Assembly (NCBI GenBank): GCA_019054805.1
Contig: JAHQIY010000013.1
Coordinates: forward strand, 2,108,001-2,172,000
Length of the DNA: 64,000 nucleotides
Direction of reading: 5' to 3'
From: Brachionus manjavacas
Lineage: Eukaryota; Rotifera; Eurotatoria; Ploima; Brachionidae
Within the stretch, counting starts at the first letter, position 1, and each line of letters opens with the position of its first letter. Below the pieces are notes generated by a model. That model had not been told where the DNA came from. It did no database searches and worked only from the letters and a program-made list of their open reading frames with translations. Below are positions 1 to 13,989 of the stretch, piece after piece. The position numbers and the translations under genes were made by a program.

Positions 1-1015
1 ATCGAAATAATGAAAGATTTATCTAAAGAGATAAAAAATTCACATCTTTATAAAATAAATAAATGGATAAAAGTATTCAGTTTGTCAGCTTTTTTGAATA
101 TTCTTATTTTTGGTTATAGAATTTTACTCAAGTTAGAGAAGCAACAGAATACCTGAAAAAAGCAATTGATTTGAAAAATCAAGCCCAAAAAATACTAAAA
201 AAATTTGACGACTTGAACATAAAATCAGAGCAGAAATCTCAAAATCTGAATGACAATTTTTTTGAAAATATTAGTAATAACTCACTTCCCGGCACTTCTA
301 AAATGCAAGCCGAACATGAAGAAAAAAAATATTCAAATGAAAAAGATGCCAAACGATCCGAAATGCTTAGAGTAATATAACAAAATTTTTTCTTAGTTTT
401 ACCTTTTTTCTCTCAAATTAGTTGGCACCGGTTATTGATTTAGATGAAATGGTCTACTTAAACCCAGTTGTGCAAAAGGTAGAGACACAAAATCCGCTTT
501 TTCAAAGAAGAGAAAATGAAGTGACTCATGATTTGATAGAGAATGCACATCGATTAACCAAAATATCATTTGTTGGTAATTTCGAACCTGTAAAATGGTC
601 ATGTCGAGCTCCGCTTAAAAACGGAAAGTTATGTCCGAGAATGGACAGACACAAATGTCCATTGCATGGCAAAATAGTTGCTCGAGATGAAATGGGAAAC
701 ATTTTAAATGAGAAAGATAAAATTGAATTTGAAAAAAATAAAGCTGAAGTTAAACCATGGCAGGATGCTGAACTTTTGGCTGATATAAACGCAGCAACGG
801 GACTAAATTTAACTGTTGATAATAAAAAAGCGAAAAAAAGAAAAAGTGGAAACCTGACTGATTTAAAAAAAACAGCTAATAGTCATGAAAGGCTGAAGAA
901 GAAGTTATTGGACTCCAAAAGCCTAAGGAAAATTGGATCAATTCTAGATGCCATCGAAACTAGACGAAACTATGATAAGTTTCATCACAACTACAACTAC
1001 GCAATTCAATCTTGA
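1..1015 (+). CDS. UVSSA: UVSSA (UV-stimulated scaffold protein A), C-terminal part, 5' end outside window
   Basis: UVSSA acts in transcription-coupled nucleotide excision repair; it binds stalled RNA polymerase II and brings in TFIIH and USP7. Three exons join in phase 0: 1-72, 120-371 and 422-1015, with introns of 47 and 50 nt (GT...AG). They give about 305 residues ending at TGA 1013-1015; vertebrate UVSSA is about 700 aa, so the N-terminal VHS-like half lies upstream. The diagnostic part is in exon 3: an acidic stretch (PVIDLDEM), then a Cys/His cluster of the DUF2043 type, WSCRAPLKNGKLCPRMDR followed by HKCPLHGKIV, matching the C-terminal zinc-binding domain of UVSSA. A basic Lys/Arg-rich tail follows. 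The TTG at 422 is not a start but the first codon of an internal exon. Family call is firm; the upstream exon boundary at 72 is less certain. Confidence 0.85.
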
Positions 1016-2540
1016 TTTTAGAATGTTAACTCTGATAGTTAATCAAAGAAAAAATTAGATAAAATTAATAAATTATTTGAATACTAAATTCTTTTCATAA
1101 ATAAAAAAAACTTTTTCTCTTGCTAATAAAGTTTACTTTCCAGAAAAACTTCTTGAATTTAAAAATATAAAGTGAATAGTGTATGAAGTTGTGAAGGTGC
1201 CGCTTTGTGTTTTATCAGTACCTACAATGGACTCGAATGCTTAGAAAATTTTCAAAAGTTCAAAAAAATTTCTATTTTAGTTTATTAAAAAGGGCTTAAA
1301 AATTAAATCTAAAAAAACATATTATACTAGCATAAATATATTAATTAGACTCAAGTGCTATTCAATAAAGGTTGATTCAAAACAAGGGGTTGGTGCAACT
1401 TATCTTGAAAATATGAAAGAAAGATTAAAAAAATATTACTGAATGGTAACATAACTAAATAAATTTGAGAAATTTTTTTTGTTTTTTTTTTGGTTTTTCT
1501 CTTTTTAACATTTTATCTTCTTTAAAATTAACAATATAATATATCAAAATATAATATATAATATATAATATATAATATAATATATAAAGGTATTTTTTTT
1601 ATTCAGCTACTAAAACTGGTGAAAAAATATTAATGAATTAGCACAAGCCATAAATATTGAAAAATTTCTAAAACTTGCAAAACCGAAAGTAAAACTCGTA
1701 AAGTAAAAATTTCGAAACAGAGATCTCGAAAAAAAAATCTCGAAATTTTTTAATTTTTAATCTTAAAAAAAATGCCGAAACCCAAAAATTAATTAATTAA
1801 TAATCAAAGATTTAGTGTTTCACACATGCCATTAAATGTTTCTATTTGATTACTTTTTCAACCAAACGTTTGATACAATAATTTTTTTTGATTTGCTTAT
1901 TATTTTGCTTAGCAATAACAACGCCACTTAAAACCTTAGCCAAATCCGAATCCATATTAATTTGTTCCAATTTAAAAAGTTCTACAACTTTATTAATAGT
2001 TAAATTGTTTCTAAAATCAGGTTTTATTCTTGAATGACTCAACATTATTTTTTTCCTTTAGAAAAAATAATTTTGGAGATTAACTCCAGGGTTTAACAAC
2101 ATTATTGTTTGTTCTTAGTAAGTTGAGCTTTACTCTTTCGTGGACATTCAATTGGTAAGGGCAAACATGTCATAAATCAAAGTGGTAAATTATGTCATAA
2201 CGAATTTTCATAGAATATAAAAAAATAAATTGTCATCAAAAAAATGTCAAACCAATAAAATTTTTTTTGATTGTCAATTAATGATTGGATTTATCTCTAA
2301 AAAAATAAAATAAATAAGGAATATGAAGTTTTTAAAAAAAGAAATAAAATGAAGAGCGGTAACATTAAGAAAGAAGTAATCAAAACCTTATTAATTTATT
2401 AACTAATTGATAATACTCAATTATCGGATATAAATTCATAGAAAAAATATTATTATTATTATTAGTAAAAAAAATACAAATGATAAATTTGAAATTTTGT
2501 CTAGAACCAAGCTTAAAAAAACTGTAATCAAAAAGGACAT
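1016..2540. other. Intergenic, A+T-rich, no gene seen
   Basis: No exon-like open stretch with supporting splice sites was found. A 67-codon open frame on - at 1842-2045 has low-complexity composition and no recognisable family. The stretch holds the simple repeat listed separately and many homopolymer runs. Confidence 0.6.
1548..1587. repeat. (ATATAAT)n-type microsatellite
   Basis: About 40 nt of alternating ATATAAT and ATAAT units, directly readable. Simple-sequence repeat without other features. Confidence 0.85.
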
Positions 2541-5409
2541 TTGACCCAGAAGTGCTCTTTAGCTGAGAGGATTAAATCGATTGAACGAGCAAAAATCGAC
2601 CATAGCGAACTAACGATTCAAGAAGAAGAAGAAGAAATTTCTCAAATAGAAACAAACATGTTGGACATGATAACCAAAACTCCACAATTCCCAAATAACG
2701 AGTCTACAAATGAGGAATCTCTTTTGTCGTCACAGTCCAGTCAAAAAAGTATGCATACTCCAGTTCTATCAGTTAATCTTAATAAAGATTTTGAACAAAT
2801 AAACTGCTTAAATTTCGAAAAATTAGGGGATCAATCTATAAAGTCAACAAAATTCCTTGCTACCAATGTTCAATCAAGTAAGCAAATCAACCGCGTTTCA
2901 GAATCCGACAGTTCACAAACAGCTGAATCGAAAAAAATAAAAGATCAAACTAATGATAAGAGGACGATGAACTTAATGGCGTAATTCAAGACAATAATAT
3001 TTGACAGAATTCAGATGAAATCACCAGCGACTTTAAACAAAAACAGTCAAATTCAAACACACAATGATGAAAAATCTATCAAGTCAACTTTCCTCTAAGA
3101 ACAGGTTAGTAATTACACGCTGGAACTGTCTTCACTTACCTAGTTCATCTCTTTGTAATTTTTTTAGCTCAAAAATGTTCCGACATTGTTTTGCAAATTA
3201 AAGATTAATTTAAGTAAGGCAAATTTTTATCTTGATTTTCACAATTATCAGTTCTTATCTAAACCACGCAACAATTATGGAGGAGGAGTAGCTATTTTAA
3301 TTAAAGAAGGAATAAAATATATACAAGTTTTTCTTTTGATGAATTCAATTCCGAACTCCTTTGTATAAAACTAAATTTAAGAAAGAAAAATAAATTAGTT
3401 GTATTTAGTCTATATAATCCACCCAATGTACTTTTTAACTATGAGCTTTTTAAAATAGTTAATAGAAAATGTAAAAACTACATCTTAGGTGGCGATCTAT
3501 ACGCTAGAACAAAGCAAATAGGCTGCAAAGGGGAAAATGAAAACCGTAATGTTGGAAAGAATAACATTACGGTTTTCATAACATAATGTTGGAAAGAATA
3601 ATCAATGAGTAAGACTTTTCAGTAATCAATGATAAGCGTTCTACTTTCAATATTTTTAATAAGAATTACTTTGAAATTCTTGATATTTTTTTAGTTTCAT
3701 CTTCATTAATTGACAAAATTACCGACTTCAATGTTTTAAATAGTCAAGACATGACTAGTGAACATTTCCCAATCGAAGCATCAATTTCTATGGGCTATCA
3801 ATTAGAAAAAAAATCAACAGCTAAAAAATTAAAATGTAAGAAAGCGAACTGGCAATTATTTAGCGAGATCTTAAATTCTTAAATAGTTATTTTCCCTTAA
3901 AGTTCCATTACTATAGATCAACTAAATGATAAAATTATAGAAAAAATCATTTCTGCTTCTCATAAAAGTATTCCTTATCTTTCTCAGAAAATCTCAAAAC
4001 CAGTCTTCCCCCCATCATTGTTTATTTGATCAAAGAACGTAGGAAATTAAGAAGAAACTTTCAGAAAACCCGCTGTCAAAATCTCAAGAAAAAAAAACCC
4101 ACAGACAAGTAGATCTTTTTGGAAAATACTAATAAATTTAGGACTTAAAAAGGATCAAATTTAATTTAATTTATCCCAAATTTGTTTTCAAATGACATGG
4201 AATTAAAAACTAATGAAGAAAAGGGAAAATGCTTCGGAGAACTTTTATCTTCAATATTTAGTCCTAACTCTGATTTAATTGATACTGAGAAAGATTTCGA
4301 AATACTAAATTCTAACTCTGATTTTCGCGGCATCAGGACCTGACCAAATTCATAATTTAATGTTTAAAAAACTTACCTAGAAATTCATTAATAGAAATAA
4401 TAGAACTTTTTAATTTATCTTTTCGAGAAGGTAGATTCCCTAAAGCATAGAAAACATCGAACATTACTATGATTCAAAAAAAAGCCTCTTCTTTACAAGA
4501 TCCTTTAAATTTTAGACCAATTAGTATAACGAGTTGTTTAGGAAAGCTCTGGAACGCATAGTATTTTCAAGATTATTCAATTATTTGGAACAAAATTTAC
4601 TCCTTATCCAGGAGCAATCTGGATTTAGGAAACACCGGCGAACATCAGATAATCTTTTCTTTTTAATTCAAAAAATTGTGGAATCATTTAATAGAAAAAA
4701 AAGAGTTTGTGGCCTTTTTTTTGATATTTCTAAAGCCTTTGATAGGGTTTGGCATGAAGGTCTACTTTTTAAATTGATTAAAATGAATCCACCTCATTAC
4801 TTGACTAACTGGATTAGATCCTTTTTAGACACTAGGACATTTAAGGTAAATGTGATTGATCATCTGAGCGAAGAATATCAAATAACTGCAGGTGTTCCTC
4901 AAGGCTCAGTAATTAGTCTTATTTTATTTAGTTTATATATTAATGACATCCCAAAAAGAAAAAAAAACAAATAATGAATACTCTCTGCTTTTCGCAGATG
5001 ACCTAGTTACATTCTTCATTTATAACAAAAAAGGGAACCTATAAAATTAGATTAATAATTACACCAACGAACTAGAACAATGGCTTATTAAATGGAAAAT
5101 GAAGATATCAGTTAAAAAGTCGTGTTCAGTAGTCTTTTCTTGGTACAAAAAAGAGGGTGATAATCTAAACTTAAAAATTTATGGAAACAGAATAGTGAGC
5201 CAAAAAGAAATCAAGTTACTTGGTATTAAATTTGATTCTAAGTAAAACTTTAATATATTAGTAGACGAAATTAAAGAACGCAGCAACAAATCGCCGAGAA
5301 TGATGAGATTTTCAAAATTTTGGTTCATAAATTCTAATATTTCTTCAATTAGATCAGTAGTTGGACAATTGGAAATGGAGAAAATAGCTAATTTTTTATT
5401 GCTTTTCAA
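2541..5409 (+). mobile_element. Degraded LINE A: ORF1-like remnant, AP endonuclease and reverse transcriptase
   Basis: A non-LTR retrotransposon on the + strand with many stops and frameshifts. 2541-2984 is a Ser/Glu/Lys-rich frame that may be an ORF1 remnant. Around 3110-3540 pieces of an APE-type endonuclease are visible: NNYGGGVAILIKEGIKY and then YILGGDL. Reverse transcriptase begins near 4440 (DPLNFRPIS), continues in the open frame 4534-4974 with motif A-like FFDISKAFDRVWHEGLL and motif B-like GVPQGSVIS, and after a frameshift shows the catalytic FADD at about 4990-5005. A thumb-like stretch (WLIKWKMKISVKKS) runs to about 5409, where LINE B begins. Order and motifs fit a Jockey/CR1-type LINE; the exact clade cannot be set by eye. 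The copy is dead. Confidence 0.85.
3537..3600. repeat. 17-bp perfect hairpin flanked by a short direct repeat
   Basis: Arms 3537-3553 and 3563-3579 pair perfectly with a 9-nt loop (GGAAAGAAT). The phrase TAATGTTGGAAAGAATAA recurs at about 3583-3600 with one change, so the inverted arm sits between two near-copies. It lies inside the endonuclease region of LINE A and probably arose there as a local template-switch mutation. Confidence 0.85.
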
Positions 5410-5489
5410 ATCAAGTCGCCACCCGACACAGTTTTCTTGCTTTTAAAGATGAGTTAGCTTAATAACAGAAGCGCTGAGTACATTTTTTT

Positions 5490-6665
5490 ACGCAAATTGT
5501 GAGCCGCCACCTTTCCGGTACAGTCTCTGTCGGTATACTCTACAAGTACTACCGGATCTCTAAAATTATTGTCAAATATGATAACGAACTTGGTGATTTG
5601 TTGGACACAACTGAAGGTGTAAAACAAGGAGGTATTCTTTCTCCTTATTTGTTAAATTTTTTCATCAACGAATTATTGACTGAGTGTACTGAGCTAAATC
5701 TTGGTGCCTCAATTAATGGGACTAACTTGTCCGTAATTGGTTACTGTGATGATCTTGTGATCCAAGCACCCTCCTTTAGTCATTGTCAAACTTTACTTGA
5801 CAAATGCTCCAAGTATGCTCAGCGGTGGAAAATTGACTTTAATTCATTGAAATCAGCGGCTTTAGTCTTTCAAAAAGGTAAAGCTATAATGATGAGAAAT
5901 TTCACCTTAAATGGTAATGAAATACCTCAAAATGAGAATGTAGAATATTTAGGCCTTACAATAGGCAATAGTGAATTTGTTTAGAATTTTGTCGAAGAGA
6001 AATGGAAACTAGTAGAAAAGAGCTTCTACTCACTTTATGACCTCGGCTGTAAACCAAAAGCTGTACCACGGGGATTAGTTGGTTTTCTATACAAGCAATT
6101 TTGTCAATCGATTTTTCGATACCACTTAGACCTGGTATTTGTAGGTGAAACTAAACTTGGTGAACTTGATATCAGGCAAAATTTACTAATTAAGAGAATG
6201 TTTGACATAAAGAAATATGCCAGGTTCAGACCGATGTTAGAGGCTCTACGTCTTGAAACGGTAGAACAACTTTATATGAAACACAAGATATTTTTTATGT
6301 AACAGCTTAAACAAAGTAAAATCTGTTGGGAGTTACTCCAATTATTACATTCGGATCACTCGACTTTTGAACAAAAAAAAACCTGATATTGCAAACAGCT
6401 CAAAAACCTAGAGAAAAAGATACACTTTGATCCGTTAAGTTTGTGTTGACTCGGTTAAGTTTGTGTGCTCGCAAATAAAAATTAATATGGAACTAAAATT
6501 GGATTACTTTTATTTTTATAAAATTTTAAATGATCTTTTGAGAGTAAACTTTTTTACTCAGTAACACTGGTGCATTTTTCTTTCTTTTTTTTTAATTTAT
6601 CTCGAATTTAATGTAATTTTTTGTAATTTTGCCTATGGGGCTTTAAACTAATAAATAATAAAAAA
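5490..6665 (+). mobile_element. LINE B: 5'-truncated reverse transcriptase with 3' tail
   Basis: A second non-LTR element abuts LINE A. The frame 5499-5984 carries motif B (GVKQGGILSPYLLNFF), the YCDD catalytic box (IGYCDDLVIQ), and thumb sequence WKIDFNSLKSAALVF with EYLGLTIG. One TAG at 5982-5984 breaks the frame, after which the same frame stays open to about 6303 (CQSIFRYHLDLVFVG, LLIKRMFDIKKYARF). The 3' end appears to be the small hairpin GCC-TATG-GGGC followed by AATAAATAATAA near 6632-6665. YCDD and the GVKQGG form distinguish it from LINE A, which has FADD and GVPQGS. A near-repeat of GGTTAAGTTTGTGT occurs at 6434-6462. Dead copy. Confidence 0.85.
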
Positions 6666-7149
6666 TTATAATAATAATGTGAATTATGGAAGTTTCATAT
6701 GGAAGTTTCATCAATGTAAATAAAATATAAATATCATTTTCAACTCTTCGTACACATATATTTAATACATATTGTAATCATATTGCAACCATGAGGGCTG
6801 AAAAGAAGGTGTCTCCATTTGGAACTACCCTGTAAAACTCTCCCTAAATTATTTTTTAAATATATAAATTAAATAATATTAATAATTATAAATTACTCTT
6901 TTTAATGACTTTTAATCAAAATAAATGACACCTTAGTAGTTGGCCTTTTTAAACAACGATTTGCTATTAAAATATTGGAAATTTACCTAATTTTACTTAA
7001 AATCTGGTTAATTTATAGATAGATAGATGGACTGCAGTGTAATTGAAAACACTTTAACTGCATTAGCTAATTAATGTTAGCTAACGCAGTTAAAACATTA
7101 AATAGCGTTTTTAATTCACGTGTTAATTTTCTTTAGACATTGACTATTC
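6666..7149. other. Spacer between LINE remnants, nothing identified
   Basis: A+T-rich sequence without an open frame of note. It may include LINE 3' UTR or older repeats, but nothing recognisable was seen. Confidence 0.5.
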
Positions 7150-8206
7150 TGTTATAGAAAAAGTTTGATCGATGTTGATTTGATTTTACTAATTAGTTGA
7201 TATAATTATCTTGCTTTTCATTTCTATTAAATGCAAAATATAATTGCAATTCTTTATATTTCTGGATTAAATCACCTCTAATACGTCGCAATTTAGGCTA
7301 GTTAAACCCATATTTATGTCTTTTTTTTCATAGTTTAAATATCTAATTGATTTAGGTATTCTAGTTAACCTATGTAGAATATCTTTTAATGTCTTTATAT
7401 CTTTTAATAAATATAGTGACCAAACAGGTATAGCATATTCAAGGTTTGGTCTTATATAACAAGTATTAAAAACCTGATAAATTTAATTTTTTTTTAATTT
7501 TTAAAATTTAAATTACATCGCCAGAATTGGCGTTAATTGAATAAATAAATAAATAAATAAATATAACAAGTATTAAGTTTTTTTCATCAGTTTCACGTGC
7601 TTTAAAAGTTTTCTACAATATACCAAGCATTCTGTTACTTTTATTAGCAGCTGGTTTACATTGATAGTCAAATTTCAGGTTGTTTCTAATAAGGATTCCT
7701 AAATCTTTTTTTAAGTTTGTTTTAGAACGTTCAATTTGTTTGTCACCATCATTTAAATAATGTTTGTATTCGTTATTGTTCTTATCAATATGCATCACTT
7801 TTTATTCATAAATATTTAATTTGATTTATCATTTATTTGACCATTCTGTTATTTTGTTTAAATCTTTTTCTAAATGATTCTGCTTCTAATTTTTTTGTTA
7901 CTACATCAAAAATTTTTGTATCATCTGCATGCTTTTCAGATTCGCCTGACAAGTTTTTACTTAAATCATTGATAAATATATTAAATAAAGTCGGTCCTAA
8001 AACTGATCATGTGGTACATCACTTGTTACATCTGCCCAATCTGAAACGTAGTTTTCCAATATAACTTTTTGCTTTCTTTTTACTAAGAACGACTTAAGCC
8101 ATCTTAATTTCAATCTAGTAATAACATACGATTCTAGCTTGAAAAGTAATCTCTTGAGTGGCACAGTATAAACTTTATGATTTTTTTTTCTTTTTAAAAT
8201 TTAGAT
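7150..8206 (-). mobile_element. LINE C: degraded reverse transcriptase on the minus strand
   Basis: Read on - from about 8190 down to 7150, with frameshifts. Pieces in order are RLLFKLESY and RWLKSFLVKRKQKVILENYV (RT fingers/palm), a degraded motif B followed by GPTLFNIFINDLSKNLSGES, a catalytic ADD box (KHADDTKIF), LNKITEWSNK, the frame 7613-7798 (KDLGILIRNNLKFDYQCKP), and YIRPNLEYAIPVWS, then GLTSLNCD. This order is that of the C-terminal half of a CR1/Jockey-like reverse transcriptase. The element is interrupted at 7470-7560 by a later LINE tail insertion and bounded on its 5' side by the SINE at 8219. Only the RT half is visible. Confidence 0.85.
7470..7560 (+). mobile_element. 5'-truncated LINE tail inserted in LINE C, with 16-bp target duplication
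   Basis: The phrase ATATAACAAGTATTAA occurs at 7454-7469 and again at 7561-7576. Between them lie 91 bp ending in the hairpin CGCC-AGAATT-GGCG and a run of AAAT units. That is the expected product of target-primed reverse transcription of a very short 3' fragment. Removing it brings the flanking LINE C coding pieces together. Confidence 0.9.
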
Positions 8207-8218
8207 GAGTTTATTTTT

Positions 8219-8519
8219 TTAAAATAATAAAACAATTGTCCCTTTTCTATCCTAGTAGACAATGAGGAGGCGCTCATATCCTTTTCATGTACTTTTTTGA
8301 GCAAAGGCTTCAATCTGACACAGAGGCTATTGCATCGAGTTAATCATCTAAACCGCAATTATTACCCAGTCGAAACTGGTGCCCCTATTTTTATGATGAA
8401 AGAGGTTTAAAAATTCGCCTCGTATTCCAGAGATATTCTGAAGATTTTTTCGTCGTCAGCAGGTTTTGAACCCTCGATTCTCTGCTTGCATGACTAACAC
8501 GCAAACCATTCGGCTATAC
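8219..8519 (-). mobile_element. tRNA-derived SINE with 12-bp target duplication
   Basis: The reverse complement of 8519 downward begins GTATAGCCGAATGGTT, an A-box-like sequence, and about 45 nt later has GGGTTCAAAACC, a close match to a Pol III B box. The body runs to 8219 and ends toward an A/T-rich tail. The 12-mer GAGTTTATTTTT occurs on both sides, at 8207-8218 and 8520-8531. The head does not fold into a clean cloverleaf (the central arm reads TTGCGTG/CATGCAA with a 5-nt loop), so this is a retroposed SINE rather than a working tRNA gene. Confidence 0.8.
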
Positions 8520-8531
8520 GAGTTTATTTTT

Positions 8532-9157
8532 ATTTTCGTAAGTTGTTGTAAAAAACAAAATTTTTTTTAAAGATATTATATCTAAGCAAGAATCAAGTTG
8601 AGAGTAATTTATTTAGAATTCTATAAAATTAAAAACCAATTATTGATTTGTGAAGATAACATTATAAAAAAAAATTGAATGATAGGTTTTTTAGTTTGTT
8701 TAGCTTTTTAACAAAGTATATTTGAAATGTAAAATGTTGGTTTGAAATATCTAAATTTCAATAATGATGAAAAAATTAATAATACAATTCTATTAATAAA
8801 CATAAATGTCAATTATTGTTAATGAAATTTTTCTTTACCAATTTTCTTTATTAATGTTTTTTTTAAAACAAAATTGCTCCCTCCTTCAATCTTCCAGAAT
8901 TCAATTTTTATTGATATGAAACGGAACCTCATTTTATCTTAAATTTAAACCTTTTTTTTTTTAATTCTAAAAATTATTTGGCTGATTAATAAAACTAATT
9001 TTCAATTTTCAATTTATTCATATTCTTAGAAAAAAATCGATAAGATACAAAACTAAAATATTAGTATTAAAAAAAAAAAGAAAGTGCATTTGACTGAGAA
9101 ATAAAGAGAAAATAATTTAATCCGAATGTCAAAGTGTGAATTTTTAAACATAAGTTC
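8532..9157. other. 3' flank of ARF1, no gene seen
   Basis: A+T-rich sequence with long homopolymer runs. It includes whatever 3' UTR ARF1 has on the minus strand. Nothing else is recognisable. Confidence 0.5.
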
Positions 9158-11768
<2,611 letters not shown>

Positions 11769-11830
11769 TAATTTTTATTTATTTATTTATTCAATGAACG
11801 CCTTGTAGGCGATTTAAAAATAAAAAAAAT
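11769..11830 (-). mobile_element. LINE 3' tail (hairpin plus AAAT repeats), minus strand
   Basis: On - this reads GCCTACAAGGCG, a small hairpin, then TTCATTGAATAAATAAATAAA. It matches the layout of the tail at 7520-7560 in the opposite orientation (hairpin, TTGAATAAATAAATAAA). Probably a strongly 5'-truncated copy or the 3' end of an unrecognisable one. Confidence 0.7.
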
Positions 11831-11973
11831 AATAAAAAAAAGTAATTAAACAATTAGGACAAAAAAAATTGTAAGACAAATGAAGAGCACTTTTCAATTG
11901 CGAATTTTAAATGATCATAAATACATAATTTTTTTTTTCTTTAATTTTCTAAATTATTATTCAAGTTTTTAGT

Positions 11974-12555
11974 TTGTTAAATTTCAATTTTCTAGTTTCT
12001 GTTTTCTTTTTTTTTCTATTTTCTATTTTTTTTGACCTCACCACTCAAGGACTCAAATCACGATCAAATAGAACTAGGAGAACAATAGGCAAAAAATTCA
12101 AACCAAAGTCGATCGAAACTACTTCAATGATGGACATGCTTTCTCGGTATAATTTTTTTTTTTTTTTAATAAAATAGTATCTATTTTAATATGTTTTGAG
12201 GAGTAGTCCTATGATCTTTCTGTTTTTCTCACTCGATTCTCTAAAAAGGTACCTTATTGATTGATACATTCGATTATAATACAAAAACGTCAATCTCAAT
12301 TGTTGACCATGTCTTTCATTGTGCAAACCGTGGTTTGGTGGACTCGACTAAATTTGTTGTTCAACAACTTAAGATTAAAATGTCACAGAAGTTGAACTAT
12401 TTTTACTTATTTAATATTTTAAACGACTTTTTAAAAGGAGATTTTTTTACTTAATTTTTCTTATGTTTTGTACATTTCTAACAACTTAATTTTAACTTTA
12501 CTAATATCTATTTTTTTGTGTTTATGAGGCTTAATTCATTCAAATAAATAAATAG
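11974..12555 (+). other. Two short open frames ending in a LINE-like tail; identity unknown
   Basis: An open frame at about 12045-12160 reads GLKSRSNRTRRTIGKKFKPK and ends at a possible donor (CTCG|GTATAA); another at 12257-12454 ends FLKGDFFT and stop. About 60-100 nt later comes TTTATGAGGCTTAATTC and AAATAAATAAAT, resembling the LINE tails elsewhere in the window. A truncated LINE C-terminus is the most likely reading; a small host gene is not excluded. No domain was recognised. Confidence 0.3.
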
Positions 12556-12878
12556 CAAACTGTCAAAATTTCTCATGATTTTTTACATGATTAATTTTAT
12601 ATTGAATTGTACCACCCGAAAGCCGTAGATCCTAAACTCGAAATTAGTTTAGCTAATCAATGAAAAAATGATTTTAGTCGATTTGTCGATCACAAAATTC
12701 GACCATTTTTTTGGGAAAAAATAAACTTTGTTCAATTAACAATAGTTTTTTAAGTGAAATATTGAAATATTGTTACTAAAAAAAGTCAAGTTTTATCTAG
12801 TTTTATTTTTTTTTTGCTTAAAAATGGCGAATGATAATTATTTGAAAAGAAAAAGAACTAAGTTTCTTTAGCCATTTA

Positions 12879-13210
12879 CAGTGCTGCTACAATTCCTTGA
12901 ATTCACCATATTTTACGTAAATTATGGTAAATTCATGATATTTCACCATATTTACCGTAAAATATGGTAATCTAAGAAAGGGTATTTTCGTAAAATAACG
13001 ATAATTATCGTAAAAAACCGATAATTACTGTAAAACTCAGTGAAAAAAAAAATTTCCAAAATTTCTCGAAAAAAACCGATTTTCATGAAAAAAATTTTGT
13101 TTTTGAATTTTTGAAAAAGGAAAAAAAAAAATTGATTGAATTTGTAACAAAAATTGACGTAAATTTCGGTAAATTTTTGTAAAAAAAAGGTAAAAAATGG
13201 TAAAAATTCA
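12879..13210 (+). mobile_element. MITE copy related to 22735-23006, right end missing
   Basis: Starts with CAGTGCTGCTACAATTCC directly after a TA and is similar to the intact copy at 22735 for about 250 nt: the palindromes around ACGTAAATTATGG and ACCGTAAAATATGG, then TTTCCAAAATTTCTCG. The right terminal repeat is not found; the sequence instead drifts into further GTAAA-rich DNA (GACGTAAATTTCGGTAAA). The end coordinate is approximate. Confidence 0.8.
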
Positions 13211-13871
13211 ACAAAAAAGAAAAAAATGGATTTTTTATTATTTCATTAAATTTTTTTTTAAAAAAATTATGAAAATTAATATTTAAACATTATTTACAAA
13301 ATAAATTTTATTTTCTAGCTTTTTTTGCTTTAAGCTGCCTTGTCCCAAGCTTCTTTGAATGTGGATCCTATTGGAATAAATTTTACAAGCCCAGCTTTTT
13401 AAAAAAATTCAAATCTTAATAAGAGTAATTTTTTTTTTAGGTTAAAAGCACAAAAAAATTAATTTTTGTTTAAAGAAAAGGACTGAAAAAAAATGGGCTT
13501 AGTCACTTCTTCAGAGCTATCTTTTAAAATAAAGAAAAGATTCAGAATTACTTTAAGTAGTAGTGTAATCCGAAAATATAGATATAAACTAGCTAATTTA
13601 TTTTCATCTAAAAATTTTTTTTATTCTAAAAAATAAATATTATTTTTTAAAGGATATCTTTATCGTCGACTAAGAAAAGCTCCATTGTTAACCGAGTTAT
13701 AAAGTTCAGAATTCAAGTTTTCTTTAAATCCCTTTCAAAGTTATACAAATTAATAGAATTTAATAAAATGATGGAGTAAGGAATTTACGGCGAATTGAGT
13801 TGGGCCTTTGCAAGAAATTCCACCCCAAATATTTAATTTACAATCAAATTTTGAGGTGCTCGGATATATTC

Positions 13872-13950
13872 CTTTTTCAAAAATTCTTAAAAAAAAAAAA
13901 ATTTTTTTTAATAAAAATCGGTTTTTTTCGAGAAATTTTGGAAATTTTTA
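13872..13950 (-). repeat. Inverted internal fragment of the CAGTGCTGC MITE family
   Basis: The reverse complement reads TTTCCAAAATTTCTCG and then AAAAAAACCGATTTT, the internal block shared by the copies at 12879 and 22735. It lacks both terminal repeats and lies about 0.7 kb from the 12879 copy in opposite orientation. Confidence 0.75.
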
Positions 13951-13989
13951 TTTATCTCCAGCAATATACCATTTCATTAGTCAACAGTT

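Noticed and set aside
8455-8519. tRNA gene on the minus strand
   Set aside because: A and B boxes are present but the cloverleaf does not form properly and the unit is flanked by target duplications; it is the head of a SINE.
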